Shown in pieces: positions 33,495-42,993 of a stretch of 64,000 nucleotides of DNA. Location of the stretch: contig NZ_CP015992.1 in assembly GCF_001708505.1 (NCBI RefSeq), positions 3,906,001 through 3,970,000 of the forward strand, read 5' to 3'. The DNA is from Pseudomonas sp. TCU-HL1 (GTDB lineage Bacteria > Pseudomonadota > Gammaproteobacteria > Pseudomonadales > Pseudomonadaceae). The position numbers and the translations under genes are program-made. Position 1 is the stretch's first letter. Every line of letters begins with the position of its first letter. The notes under the pieces were generated by a model. It had not been told where the DNA came from. It saw only the letters and a program-made list of their open reading frames with translations, and did not search any database.

Positions 33495-33815
33495 ATGAAG
33501 TTTTCCGATGGTTTCAATGCCCGCCGCCTGCGCCCACGACGCCCAGGTAGCTGGCGCTGGCGGTTCGCAGCGGCCCTGGCCGCGCTCTGCGCCGGCTTCG
33601 GCGTCATGCTGGCGATGGCCGGCAGCGCCACGCTGCTGGGCCGCCCTCCAGCCCTTGGCCCACTCAACGACAGCACCGGCGCCGCTATCGTGCTGCTGCT
33701 TTTCGGCCTGCTGCTCCTCTGGATCGGTGTACTTGCCTGGCGCCTCTGCCGACGTCGTTCGCGGCGGCGCAACGGCCTCAGCATGTCTCCTCACCTGATG
33801 AAGAAACGCGAGTGA
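33495..33815 (+). CDS. Small two-helix membrane protein
   Basis: Hypothetical inner membrane protein of 106 residues. It has an arginine-rich N-terminus (ARRLRPRRPGSWRWR), two hydrophobic helices (about 31-51 and 64-86) and a second basic stretch (RLCRRRSRRRN), suggesting both ends stay in the cytosol. The start at 33495 has AGAGGA upstream. It has no recognised domain and lies between the isochorismatase-like gene and the Smr gene on the plus strand. Confidence 0.7.
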   Translation: MKFSDGFNARRLRPRRPGSWRWRFAAALAALCAGFGVMLAMAGSATLLGRPPALGPLNDSTGAAIVLLLFGLLLLWIGVLAWRLCRRRSRRRNGLSMSPHLMKKRE

Positions 33816-33865
33816 ACCTGGCGCGGGTCATTTGGGTAAACTAGCCACCCTTCGCGGAGGCCTGT

Positions 33866-34438
33866 ATGCAAGACGAAGCCCAGAAAGACGACGAAAGTTC
33901 CCTGTTTTCCATGGAAATGCGCGGCGTGAAGCGCATCCAGAATGACCGTGCCGATACCGGCAAGGTGCGCGCCGACCAGAAGCAATTGGCCAATCGCAGA
34001 CAGAACGCCACCTTGAGCGTCACCAACGTCAAGGTCGATGGCCTCTCTGACCAGTTCGTCATCGACGTCGGCGCCGAAGACGACCTGCACTGGGCCCGCG
34101 ACGGTGTGCAGGAAGGTCAGATGCGCAAGCTCAAGCAGGGTCAGATCGGCTTCGAGGGCAGCCTCGACCTGCATGGCATGAGCGTGGAGAAAGCCCGCGA
34201 AACCCTCTGGGACTTCATCGCCGAAGCCACTCGCTTCGAAGTGCGCTGCGTACGCGTGACCCACGGCAAGGCGGCCCGCCTGGATGGCAAGCGACCGCTG
34301 ATCAAAAGCCACGTCAACACCTGGCTGCGCCAACACCCGCAGGTGCTCGGGTTCACATCCTGCCTGCCGAAGCACGGCGGCACTGGCGCGGTGTACGTGA
34401 TGCTGCGCCGAACCATGCTCGAGGGCCGCGACGAGTGA
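33866..34438 (+). CDS. Smr (small MutS-related) domain protein
   Basis: Cytosolic protein of 190 residues. A variable N-terminal region is followed by a C-terminal Smr domain with DLHGM at 101-105, then VRVTHGKAARLDG and a glycine-rich HGGTGAVYVML near the end, the elements of the nuclease/nucleic-acid-binding fold. Some Smr proteins nick branched DNA or cut RNA at stalled ribosomes; SmrA/SmrB type function is inferred. An AGGCC-type weak ribosome site precedes it. It is 101 bp upstream of folE. Confidence 0.88.
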   Translation: MQDEAQKDDESSLFSMEMRGVKRIQNDRADTGKVRADQKQLANRRQNATLSVTNVKVDGLSDQFVIDVGAEDDLHWARDGVQEGQMRKLKQGQIGFEGSLDLHGMSVEKARETLWDFIAEATRFEVRCVRVTHGKAARLDGKRPLIKSHVNTWLRQHPQVLGFTSCLPKHGGTGAVYVMLRRTMLEGRDE

Positions 34439-34539
34439 AACACCCGGCTCCGGGACCCGCCTTCGGCGCAACCCGCCCTTGCCAGCCGCCCCGTCGCGCC
34501 CTACCCTGCGCATTTGCGTAAATCCCCACAGGAATTTCC

Positions 34540-35088
34540 ATGTCCCTGGAACAGCATTACACCGCGATCCTCGGCCAGCTCGGCGAGGATGTCTCCCGTG
34601 AAGGCCTGCTCGATACCCCGAAGCGTGCCGCCAAGGCGATGCAGTACCTCTGCCGCGGCTACCAGCAGACGCTGGAAGAAGTCACCAACGGCGCCCTGTT
34701 CAGCTCCGACAACAGCGAAATGGTGCTGGTGAAGAACATCGAGCTGTACTCGCTCTGCGAACACCACCTGCTGCCGTTCATCGGCAAGGCCCACGTGGCC
34801 TACATCCCCAACGGCAAGGTGCTGGGCCTGTCCAAGGTCGCGCGCATCGTCGACATGTTCGCCCGTCGCCTGCAGATCCAGGAAAACCTCAGCCGCCAGA
34901 TCGCCGAAGCCGTACAGCAGGTCACCGGCGCCCTGGGCGTGGCCGTGGTCATCGAAGCCCAGCACATGTGCATGATGATGCGCGGCGTGGAGAAGCAGAA
35001 CTCCTCCATGGTCACCTCGGTCATGCTCGGCGAGTTCCGCGAGAACGCCGCCACCCGCAGCGAATTCCTCAGCCTGATCAACAACTGA
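34540..35088 (+). CDS. folE: GTP cyclohydrolase I
   Basis: Opens and rearranges GTP to dihydroneopterin triphosphate, the first step of folate and tetrahydrobiopterin synthesis. The 182-residue protein carries the zinc ligands Cys73 and His76 (SLCEHHLLPF) and Cys144 (QHMCMMMRG), plus the substrate-binding GLSKVARIVD. This is the zinc-dependent type I enzyme, not the zinc-independent FolE2 fold. It ends at a strong bidirectional terminator. Confidence 0.96.
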   Translation: MSLEQHYTAILGQLGEDVSREGLLDTPKRAAKAMQYLCRGYQQTLEEVTNGALFSSDNSEMVLVKNIELYSLCEHHLLPFIGKAHVAYIPNGKVLGLSKVARIVDMFARRLQIQENLSRQIAEAVQQVTGALGVAVVIEAQHMCMMMRGVEKQNSSMVTSVMLGEFRENAATRSEFLSLINN

Positions 35089-35102
35089 GTTTCGCTCCCA
35101 AT

Positions 35103-35128
35103 AAAAAGCCGGCTTGCGCCGGCTTTTT
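35103..35128. terminator. Bidirectional terminator between folE and the GST gene
   Basis: AAAAAGCCGGC and GCCGGCTTTTT pair around TTGC, with A and T runs on both sides. It lies 15 bp after folE and 17 bp after the convergent GST gene. Confidence 0.92.
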
Positions 35129-35144
35129 ATTGAACCAGGAAACC

Positions 35145-35747
35145 TCAGTCGAACATGCCCACATGGCGGGGATGGCTGGCCACACGGTCCAGCCAGGCCA
35201 GCACGGCCGGATAGCCCGACAAGTCGAAACCACCCTCGTGGGCCACATGGGTGTATGCGTACAGCGCGATGTCGGCGATGGAGTACTGGTCGCCCACCAG
35301 ATACGGCGTGCGCTGCAGCTGCTTCTCCATCACTTTCAATGCCTTGTGCCCGCGCACCTGGCAGACCTTGTATTCCTCCAGGCGATCTTCCGGCATGCCT
35401 TGGTAGAGCTGGATGAAACGCGCCACCGCCACATAGGGCTCATGGCTGTACTGCTCGAAGAACTGCCACTGCAGTACCTGGGTACGCAGACGCGGCTCAG
35501 CGGGTAACAGTTCGCTGCCGTCAGCGAGGAAATTCAGGATGGCATTGGACTCCCAGAGCGTGGTGCCGTCTTCCAGCTCCAGCACCGGGATCTTGCCGTT
35601 GGGGTTCTTTTCCAGGAACTCGGGGCGCTGGGTTTCACCCTTCAGGATGTCCACCGGCACCCACTGGTACGGCAGGCCGAGCAGATTGAGGATCAGCTTG
35701 ACCTTGTAGCAGTTGCCCGACTTGTAATCGCCGTAGACCTTGTACAT
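35145..35747 (-). CDS. Glutathione S-transferase family protein
   Basis: Cytosolic GST-fold protein of 200 residues: an N-terminal thioredoxin-like domain (YGDYKSGNCYKVKLIL; the cis-proline motif NPNGKIPVLEL; ESNAIL) and a helical C-terminal domain (YLVGDQYSIADIALYAY). SGNCYK at the active site suggests a serine or cysteine catalytic residue. ATG 35747 follows an AGGAGGGGAG site; GTG 35750 is the alternative. It shares orientation with the aminotransferase 15 bp upstream. The substrate is unknown. Confidence 0.9.
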   Translation of the reverse strand: MYKVYGDYKSGNCYKVKLILNLLGLPYQWVPVDILKGETQRPEFLEKNPNGKIPVLELEDGTTLWESNAILNFLADGSELLPAEPRLRTQVLQWQFFEQYSHEPYVAVARFIQLYQGMPEDRLEEYKVCQVRGHKALKVMEKQLQRTPYLVGDQYSIADIALYAYTHVAHEGGFDLSGYPAVLAWLDRVASHPRHVGMFD

Positions 35748-35765
35748 CACTCCCCTCCTCTGTGA

Positions 35766-36932
35766 TCAGGCAGCCTCGGCCGCCTGAGCCTGACGGATGA
35801 CGCCTGCAAGCCGCTTCAGCCCTTCGCCCAGGCGCTCGGGCGCCACATGGCTGAAGTTGAGGCGCAGGTGACCCGGATGCTTGTCCGGATCGATGAAGAA
35901 CGGCTCGCCCGGCATGAAGGCCACGTTCTGCTCCAGCGCGGGCTTGAGCAGGGTACGGGTGTCCAGCGGCTGCTTCAGGGTCAGCCAGAAGAACAACCCG
36001 CCCTGGGGAATCTCCCAGGTGGCCAGCTCGCCGAAATGCTCCTCCAGTGCAGCCTGCATGGAATCTCGGCGAACGCGGTAGAAGTCGCGCAGCTCTGCCA
36101 GGTGCTGGCGGTACTGCTCGGTGCCGAACCACTGCAGTGCCTGCCATTGGCCGATGCGATTGGTGTGCAGGTCGGCGGACTGTTTCAGGCGCAGCAGGTG
36201 CGGGAACAGGTCCGGCGTGGCGATCAGGAAGCCCACACGCAGGCCCGGCAGCAGGGTCTTGGACACGGTGCCGGTGTAGATCCAGCTGGCCTTCTTCAGG
36301 CGGCTGACGATGGGGGTGGCGCTGCCTTCGTCGAATACCAGCTCACGGTAGGGTTCGTCTTCGATCAGGGTGACGCCAAACTCGTCCAGCAGCGCGGCGA
36401 CCGCGTCACGCTTGGCTTCGCTGTAGCGGGTGCCGGACGGATTCTGGAACGTCGGAATCAGGTAGGCGAAGGCCGGCTTGTGCTGCTCCAGGCGCTGGCG
36501 CAGGGCCGCGAGTTCAGGGCCATCGGCCTCCTGGGGTACGGCGATGCAGTCGGCACCGAACAGCTGGAAGGCCTGCAAGGCCGCCAGGTAGGTCGGCGCT
36601 TCCAGCAGCACTTCGGTGCCCGGATCGATGAACAGCTTGGACGCCAGGTCCAGGGTCTGCTGGGAGCCGCTGACGATCAGCACCTGGCTTGCCTCGCACG
36701 GCACGCCAAGGGCACGGGCTTCGGCGGCGATGGCTTCACGCAGCGCCGGCTCGCCTTCGCTCATGCCGTACTGGCCCATGCTCGCCGGCATCGCATCCCA
36801 GCCCACCTTCGGCAGCATCGGCTCGGCTGGCAGGCCTCCGGCGAAGGACATCACTTCCGGACGCTGGGCGGCGGCAAGGATTTCGCGGATCAGGGAGCTT
36901 TTCAGGCGGGCGATGCGTTCAGAGAAGGCCAT
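35766..36932 (-). CDS. PLP-dependent class I aminotransferase (2-aminoadipate/LysN-like)
   Basis: Fold type I aminotransferase of 388 residues. The PLP lysine lies in TGTVSKTLLPGLRVGF, with LIEDEPYRELV giving the ring-contacting Asp and Tyr and LRLNFSHV the substrate-binding Arg. The N-terminus (FAGGLPAEPMLP) is that of the 2-aminoadipate/aromatic aminotransferase group related to MocR C-terminal domains. No DNA-binding domain is present. It is divergent from a MarR regulator, and two GTCAA-N5-TTGAC sites between them suggest it is the regulator's target. Confidence 0.88.
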   Translation of the reverse strand: MAFSERIARLKSSLIREILAAAQRPEVMSFAGGLPAEPMLPKVGWDAMPASMGQYGMSEGEPALREAIAAEARALGVPCEASQVLIVSGSQQTLDLASKLFIDPGTEVLLEAPTYLAALQAFQLFGADCIAVPQEADGPELAALRQRLEQHKPAFAYLIPTFQNPSGTRYSEAKRDAVAALLDEFGVTLIEDEPYRELVFDEGSATPIVSRLKKASWIYTGTVSKTLLPGLRVGFLIATPDLFPHLLRLKQSADLHTNRIGQWQALQWFGTEQYRQHLAELRDFYRVRRDSMQAALEEHFGELATWEIPQGGLFFWLTLKQPLDTRTLLKPALEQNVAFMPGEPFFIDPDKHPGHLRLNFSHVAPERLGEGLKRLAGVIRQAQAAEAA

Positions 36933-36966
36933 GGATTGTCACCGGGTGCGGAAGCGAGGAAATTAA

Positions 36967-36981
36967 GTCAAACTGCTTGAC
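36967..36981. promoter_or_regulatory. Candidate MarR operator, copy 1
   Basis: GTCAA-N5-TTGAC (spacer ACTGC) lies 35 bp from the aminotransferase start. An identical half-site pattern recurs 42 bp away. Confidence 0.65.
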
Positions 36982-37008
36982 CGAAACTACGACGACCGCA
37001 GCGGAAAC

Positions 37009-37023
37009 GTCAATATGCTTGAC
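37009..37023. promoter_or_regulatory. Candidate MarR operator, copy 2
   Basis: GTCAA-N5-TTGAC (spacer TATGC) covers the ATG of the marR gene itself (37015). Centre-to-centre distance to copy 1 is 42 bp, four helical turns, so dimers could bind one face of the DNA. Confidence 0.65.
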
Positions 37024-37470
37024 CTGAAAAATTCCACCATTCAGCAGGCCGCCATGGAAGCCTTCTTCTTCGGCTACCAGGCCTTCACCAGCAAGCCGGA
37101 CGAGATCCTCGCCCGCCGTGGCCTGTCGCGCGTGCACCACCGCATCCTGTTCTTCATCGCCAAGTATCCGGGGCTGAGCGTCAAGCAATTGCTGGGCTAT
37201 CTGGGTGTGACCAAGCAGGCGCTGAACACCCCGCTGCGCCAGCTGATCGAGATGAAATTGGTCGAAAGCGTGGCGGCGGACGACGATAAGCGCAAGCGCC
37301 TGCTGGGCTTCACCAGCGAAGGGGCGAAACTGGAGCAGGCCCTGCGACGGGAGCAGGCACGCCTCCTGCGACGCGCCTTTGGGGAGGCCGGGGAAGAAGC
37401 CGTGCGTGGCTGGCTGGCAGTCAACCAGGCCCTGTGCACGGCCCGACAAAACGAAGCCGCCGAAGGCTAG
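37015..37470 (+). CDS. MarR-family transcriptional regulator
   Basis: Winged-helix regulator of 151 residues. The HTH is LSVKQLLGYLGVTKQALNTPLRQLIEMKLVES and the wing is DDDKRKRLLGFTSEGAKLEQAL. The helical ends would form the dimer. The start codon lies within one of two identical palindromes, which points to autorepression together with control of the divergent aminotransferase. Its ligand is unknown. Its 3' end overlaps the convergent membrane protein gene by four bases. Confidence 0.88.
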   Translation: MLDLKNSTIQQAAMEAFFFGYQAFTSKPDEILARRGLSRVHHRILFFIAKYPGLSVKQLLGYLGVTKQALNTPLRQLIEMKLVESVAADDDKRKRLLGFTSEGAKLEQALRREQARLLRRAFGEAGEEAVRGWLAVNQALCTARQNEAAEG

Positions 37471-38096
37471 GCGTCAGGCTGCAATTCCCGCGCCCCACGG
37501 AAAAACACCAGCATCATGGCCACATTGCCGGCGATCAGAGGCAGCAGGCCCAACAGCATCAGCACGATGGTGGCCATCATGATGCCGCCCACCAGGTTGA
37601 GCCACGCCATGACCCGAAACGCCGGATAGGCGTTCTGAACCTTCAACAGGCGCACCGCCAGCCAGGCGGTCAGGGCACCGAGCAAGGCGATCACCGTGAA
37701 GTAGATCACCATCGGCCAGCCCGGTTCGGTACTGGCATCGCCCATCAGGAAATCCATCACCTCGACTCCCAGGCTGCCGATGACAACCGCCCAGACCGGC
37801 GGCGCCAGGGCCTCGGCTGAGAAACGCGCCTCGGCGAACAGCTTGAAGCGGATCAACAGGTAGCAACCCAGCAAGGTCAGGGCCACGCCGAGCCAGTCGG
37901 ACAGCCGGGTCATCCGCTCGTCCTCCGTGGCCCCTGCGGCCACCGCCAGCCCGGTCAGGGTCACGGTGCCTACCACACAGACCAGGCTCAGCCAAGCCAG
38001 CAGCCTGAGCTGGCCCGGCGTCCAGCCATTCATCTGGCGCGGCCGGACGTCTTCCACCAGGTCGACCCGGGGGGCGGCATAGGGGTTCTCATCCAT
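37467..38096 (-). CDS. Hypothetical multi-pass membrane protein
   Basis: Inner membrane protein of 209 residues with a short polar N-terminus (MDENPYAAPRVDL, a motif common in DUF-type membrane proteins of Pseudomonas) and about six hydrophobic segments (roughly residues 29-52, 67-84, 98-114, 128-148, 160-178 and 180-200). I do not recognise a function. ATG 38096 is the likely start; the frame to 38396 upstream has no support. It is divergent from the LysE gene and its stop overlaps the marR 3' end. Confidence 0.75.
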   Translation of the reverse strand: MDENPYAAPRVDLVEDVRPRQMNGWTPGQLRLLAWLSLVCVVGTVTLTGLAVAAGATEDERMTRLSDWLGVALTLLGCYLLIRFKLFAEARFSAEALAPPVWAVVIGSLGVEVMDFLMGDASTEPGWPMVIYFTVIALLGALTAWLAVRLLKVQNAYPAFRVMAWLNLVGGIMMATIVLMLLGLLPLIAGNVAMMLVFFRGARELQPDA

Positions 38097-38244
38097 GTGC
38101 GTCACTCCAGGCCGGGAAAGCATCACAGTAGCCGCAGATCCCCGAGGTGCCAACCAACTGTATCGCTCAACGCGCGTATCGCTGTATCGGGACGTTGCAA
38201 GCCACCTGGCCTTAGTCTGCGGACACAACGACAAGGTGACCGCC

Positions 38245-38862
38245 ATGAGCCTGGAACTGATTTTTGCCTTCATCCTCTTCGCCTTCGTCACTTCGGTGAC
38301 GCCCGGCCCCAACAACATGATGCTGCTGGCCTCCGGCGTGAACTTCGGCGTTCGCCGCAGCCTGCCCCACATGCTCGGCATCAGCCTCGGCTTCATGGTG
38401 CTGGTGATGTCCGTGGGCCTGGGCCTGTCACAGGTGTTCCAGCAGGTTCCCGAGCTCTACACCGCACTGCGCTACATCGGCGCAACCTACCTGCTCTACC
38501 TCGCCTGGAAGATCGCCGGCTCCGGCGCACCGGACGAAGCCAACACCGAGAAGCGCCGCAAGCCCTTCACCTTCCTGCAGGCGGCAGCCTTCCAGTGGGT
38601 CAATCCCAAGGCCTGGGTCATGGCAATCGGCGCCATTACGACCTATACCCCGCAGGACAACTTCGTGGTCAACGTGGTGTTGATCGCCGCCCTCTTCGCC
38701 CTGATCAACTGCCCCAGCGTCGGGCTCTGGACGGTGGCCGGCAGCCTGATGCGCCGCTGGTTGTCCAATCCACGCATACTGCGCCTGTTCAACATCGGCA
38801 TGGCCCTGCTGTTGGTGGCCTCGCTCTACCCCATCCTGGTCGACGTCAACGGAAAGATCTGA
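38245..38862 (+). CDS. LysE/RhtB-family amino acid exporter
   Basis: Inner membrane exporter of 205 residues with six helices. The LysE signature FVTSVTPGPNNMMLLASGVNFGVRRSLPHMLG is near the N-terminus, and QWVNPKAW occurs mid-protein. The start at 38245 has AAGGTGA upstream. Its stop and the next gene's start share an A (TGATG), so the pair is co-translated. The exported amino acid cannot be told from sequence. Confidence 0.88.
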   Translation: MSLELIFAFILFAFVTSVTPGPNNMMLLASGVNFGVRRSLPHMLGISLGFMVLVMSVGLGLSQVFQQVPELYTALRYIGATYLLYLAWKIAGSGAPDEANTEKRRKPFTFLQAAAFQWVNPKAWVMAIGAITTYTPQDNFVVNVVLIAALFALINCPSVGLWTVAGSLMRRWLSNPRILRLFNIGMALLLVASLYPILVDVNGKI

Positions 38863-40076
38863 TGACCCCAAGTTCGGATACCCCGGCCAACCCGCCACGC
38901 CTGCGCCCTCTGGCGGACTCGTCGCCCTCCGCCGTGGTGGCGGGCTTCATCGCCATGCTCACCGGCTACACCAGCTCCCTGGTGCTGATGTTCCAGGCCG
39001 GCCAGGCCGCAGGTTTGAGCAATGCGCAGATTTCTTCCTGGATCTGGGCGCTGTCCATTGGCATGGCCGTGACCACCATCGGCCTGTCCCTGCGCTACCG
39101 CACACCCATCGTGGTCGCCTGGTCCACCCCTGGCGCCGCGTTACTCATTACCAGCCTGTCCGGGGTGAGTTATGGCGAAGCCATCGGCGCCTTCATCGTC
39201 TGCGCCGCCCTGCTGGCCCTGGTGGGCCTGACCGGCGGCTTCGAACGTTTGATGCGTCGCCTGCCCGCCTCCCTGGCGGCCGCCCTGCTGGCCGGTATCC
39301 TGTTCAAGATCGGCAGCGAAATCTTCATCGCCGCCCAGCATCGCACCGCGCTCGTACTGTCGATGTTCTTCAGTTACCTGGTATTCAAGCGCCTGCAACC
39401 ACGCTATGCCGTGCTGGCGGCGCTGCTGGTGGGCTGCGTGATGGCAGCGGCGCTGGGACTGCTGGACTTCAGCGGTTTCCAGTTCGCCCTGGCCGAACCG
39501 GTGTGGACCGCCCCGGAGTTCTCAGTCACTGCGGTGATCAGCATCGGCATCCCGCTGTTCGTGGTGGCCATGGCTTCGCAGAACATCCCTGGTATCGCCG
39601 TGCTGCGTGCCGATGGCTATCACGTGCCAGCCTCGCCGCTGATCTCGGTCACCGGCATCGCCTCCCTGGTGCTGGCGCCCTTTGGCTCCCACGGCATCAA
39701 CCTCGCGGCCATCAGCGCCGCCATCTGCACCGGTCCCCATGCCCATGAGGACCGCAGCAAGCGCTATACCGCTGCCGTCTGGTGCGGGATCTTCTACGGC
39801 GTTGCCGGCACCTTCGGCGCCACCCTGGCGGCGCTGTTCGCGGCACTACCCAAGGAGCTGGTGCTATCCATAGCCGCGCTGGCGTTGTTCGGCTCCATCA
39901 GCAATGGCCTGACCGCGGCCATGCAGGAACCCAGGGAGCGGGAAGCGGCGCTGATCACCTTCATGGTCACGGCCTCGGGCATGACCCTGCTGTCCATCGG
40001 CTCGGCCTTCTGGGGCCTGATCGCCGGGGTGCTGACGCTGTTGATCCTTAACGTGGAAAGCGGCAAGGACAAATGA
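38862..40076 (+). CDS. benE: BenE-family benzoate/H+ symporter-like transporter
   Basis: Inner membrane transporter of 404 residues with 11-12 helices. The BenE pattern TPIVVAWSTPGAALL and VVAMASQNIPGIAVLRADGY with GSHGINLAAISAAICTG is present. Relatives import benzoate, but no benzoate catabolic genes are near, so the substrate is uncertain. The ATG overlaps the lysE-type gene stop by one base. A hairpin follows directly after the stop. Confidence 0.85.
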   Translation: MTPSSDTPANPPRLRPLADSSPSAVVAGFIAMLTGYTSSLVLMFQAGQAAGLSNAQISSWIWALSIGMAVTTIGLSLRYRTPIVVAWSTPGAALLITSLSGVSYGEAIGAFIVCAALLALVGLTGGFERLMRRLPASLAAALLAGILFKIGSEIFIAAQHRTALVLSMFFSYLVFKRLQPRYAVLAALLVGCVMAAALGLLDFSGFQFALAEPVWTAPEFSVTAVISIGIPLFVVAMASQNIPGIAVLRADGYHVPASPLISVTGIASLVLAPFGSHGINLAAISAAICTGPHAHEDRSKRYTAAVWCGIFYGVAGTFGATLAALFAALPKELVLSIAALALFGSISNGLTAAMQEPREREAALITFMVTASGMTLLSIGSAFWGLIAGVLTLLILNVESGKDK

Positions 40077-40104
40077 AAAAAGCGCCAGTTGGCGCCTTTC
40101 TCTT
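40075..40104 (+). terminator. Terminator of the LysE-BenE pair
   Basis: GCGCCA and TGGCGC pair around GT, preceded by AAAAAA and followed by CTTTCTCTTT. The stem is short but starts right at the benE stop. Confidence 0.7.
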
Positions 40105-40189
40105 TCCTGAATGGCAGATGCGTTTCCTGACATTCCGCCCGTTGGGTTTCGTTCCTCTGCCCAACCTAACGCCAGTTCCTGGCCCCGGT

Positions 40190-40951
<762 letters not shown>

Positions 40952-41175
40952 CTGTGCATCCTCGACGGGAATGGAAACTGTCGCGAAGTCTAGTCAGTCG
41001 CCCCGCCCCGGCGTCAGCATCATCAAGGCTCTGGTGGACACACCATCCAGAGCGATGATGAACCGGGCTAGCCGGAATCACCCGGATTCATGGCAACCCA
41101 TTCGGGCCGAACACTGGGCTTGCCCCTGACCAGCCGGCGGACTATCACCAAGGCTTTCTCTTTCGGAGTGCTGCC

Positions 41176-42180
41176 ATGTCCCTGCTCAATCGCCAGTTCC
41201 TGCTCGCCCAACGCCCGGTCGGCCCGGCCACCCGCGAAACCTTCTCCTATGTGGAATCCCCGGCTGGCGACCCCACTGACGGCCAGGTGCTGGTTGAAAA
41301 CCTGTACCTCTCGCTGGACCCGGCCATGCGCGGCTGGATGAACGACGCACGCTCCTACATCCCACCGGTTGCAATCGGTGAAGTGATGCGAGCCCTGGGC
41401 GTTGGCAAGGTGGTGGCCTCGCAGCATCCCGACTTCAAGGCGGGCGACCATGTTTGCGGCGTCGTCGGCGTGCAGGACTACTTCCTGGGCGAACCGCGGG
41501 ACTTCCAGCAGGTGGACCCGAACCGCGCGCCCCTGCCCCTCTACCTCTCGGCACTGGGCATGACCGGCATGACCGCCTACTTCGCCCTGCTCGATGTCGG
41601 CCAACCCCAGGCCGGGGAAACGGTGGTCATCTCCGGCGCCGCCGGTGCGGTGGGCAGCGTTGCCGGACAGATCGCGCGGATCAAGGGCTGCCGCGTAGTG
41701 GGCATCGCCGGCGGCGCCGACAAGTGCCGCTACCTGATGGAAGAACTGGGCTTCGACGGCGCCATCGACTACAAGGCGGAGAACCTCCACGCGGCCCTCA
41801 AGCGTGAATGCCCCAAGGGTGTGGACGTTTACTTCGACAACGTCGGCGGCGACATACTCGACGCCGTGCTCACCCGCATCAACCGCAAGGCGCGCATCGT
41901 CATCTGCGGCGCAATCAGCCAGTACAACAACAAGGAAGCGGTGAAAGGCCCGGCGAACTACCTGGCGCTGCTGGTGAACCGCGCACGCATGGAAGGCATG
42001 GTGGTGTTCGACTACGCGCCGCGCTTCGGCGAGGCGGTCAGGGACATTGCCGGCTGGTTGGCCAGCGGCGAGCTGAAGAGCAAGGAAGACGTGGTGAGCG
42101 GGCTGGAAACCTTCCCGGAAACCCTGGGCAAGCTGTTCAGCGGGGAAAACGTCGGGAAGCTTGTGCTGAAAGTACGCTGA
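41176..42180 (+). CDS. NADP-dependent MDR oxidoreductase (CurA/leukotriene B4 dehydrogenase-like)
   Basis: Zinc-independent medium-chain reductase of 334 residues. The N-terminal domain has the family's YLSLDPAMRGWMNDARSYIPPV, and the Rossmann part has VISGAAGAVGSVAGQIA with VYFDNVGGDILDAVL and ICGAISQYNN. Members reduce alpha,beta-unsaturated ketones and aldehydes with NADPH. In this window it might act on terpene enals, but it is distant from the atu genes. It ends before a GC hairpin facing pyrF. Confidence 0.88.
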   Translation: MSLLNRQFLLAQRPVGPATRETFSYVESPAGDPTDGQVLVENLYLSLDPAMRGWMNDARSYIPPVAIGEVMRALGVGKVVASQHPDFKAGDHVCGVVGVQDYFLGEPRDFQQVDPNRAPLPLYLSALGMTGMTAYFALLDVGQPQAGETVVISGAAGAVGSVAGQIARIKGCRVVGIAGGADKCRYLMEELGFDGAIDYKAENLHAALKRECPKGVDVYFDNVGGDILDAVLTRINRKARIVICGAISQYNNKEAVKGPANYLALLVNRARMEGMVVFDYAPRFGEAVRDIAGWLASGELKSKEDVVSGLETFPETLGKLFSGENVGKLVLKVR

Positions 42181-42190
42181 TCGGCGCAAA

Positions 42191-42217
42191 CGGTGCGCTG
42201 CCGAGGTCAGCGCACCG
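42191..42217. terminator. GC hairpin between convergent genes
   Basis: CGGTGCGCTG and CAGCGCACCG form a perfect 10-bp stem around a 7-base loop. No T-run follows on either strand, so termination is only probable. It lies between the CurA-like gene and pyrF. Confidence 0.5.
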
Positions 42218-42223
42218 CCAGTA

Positions 42224-42922
42224 TCAGGCCAACTCGGCGACGACGGCGGCCAGGGCCTTCGTCGGATCGGCAGCCTGGCTGATCGGGCGACCGATCACCA
42301 GATAGTCGGAGCCGGCGTCCAGCGCCTGACGTGGAGTGAGGATTCGACGCTGGTCGTCCTGGGCGCTTCCCGCCGGGCGAATGCCCGGAGTCACCAGTTG
42401 CAGGCGCGGATAGGCGGACTTGAGGTCGGTGGCCTCCTGGGCGGAGCAGACCAGGCCATCCATGCCGGCCTTGTCGGCCAGGCCCGCCAGACGCAGCACC
42501 TGTTCCTTGGGCTCGATGTCCAGGCCGATACCGGCAAGGTCTTCGCGCTCCATGCTGGTGAGCACGGTCACGCCAATCAGCAGCGGCTTGGGCCCGTTGA
42601 ACTTGTCCAGGGTCTCGCGGCAGGCCGCCATCATGCGCAGGCCGCCGGAGCAGTGCACGTTGACCATCCACACGCCCATCTCGGCAGCGGCCTTCACCGC
42701 CATGGCGGTGGTGTTGGGGATGTCGTGGAATTTCAGATCGAGGAAGACCTCGAAGCCGCGGTCACGCAGGGTCGAGACGATTTCCGCCGCGCAGCTGGTG
42801 AACAGCTCCTTGCCCACCTTGACCCGGCACAGCCTGGGGTCCAGTTGGTCGGCCAACCGCAGGGCGGCTTCGCGGGTGGGGAAGTCGAGGGCGACAATGA
42901 TCGGCGTCTGACAGGCGGACAT
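42224..42922 (-). CDS. pyrF: Orotidine 5'-phosphate decarboxylase
   Basis: Decarboxylates OMP to UMP, the last step of pyrimidine synthesis. The 232-residue TIM barrel has the catalytic DLKFHDIPNT with Asp62, Lys64 and Asp67, and the phosphate-binding ends VTPGIRP and IGRPISQA. The ATG lies next to the end of an upstream ZIP gene on the same strand, 71 bp away. Confidence 0.97.
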   Translation of the reverse strand: MSACQTPIIVALDFPTREAALRLADQLDPRLCRVKVGKELFTSCAAEIVSTLRDRGFEVFLDLKFHDIPNTTAMAVKAAAEMGVWMVNVHCSGGLRMMAACRETLDKFNGPKPLLIGVTVLTSMEREDLAGIGLDIEPKEQVLRLAGLADKAGMDGLVCSAQEATDLKSAYPRLQLVTPGIRPAGSAQDDQRRILTPRQALDAGSDYLVIGRPISQAADPTKALAAVVAELA

Positions 42923-42993
42923 GGGGAAATCTCATACGAATCGGAAACGGCGCGCATTGTAGCGGAAGCCGGCGCGCGCCGCTTCTCCAGCAC

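Noticed and set aside
37467..38396. Longer 309-codon version of the membrane protein gene
   Set aside because: The upstream extension overlaps the start of the divergent LysE gene and lacks a ribosome site; ATG 38096 fits better.
38862..40076. benE taken as evidence for a benzoate degradation locus
   Set aside because: No ben, cat or related catabolic gene is near; only the transporter family is supported.
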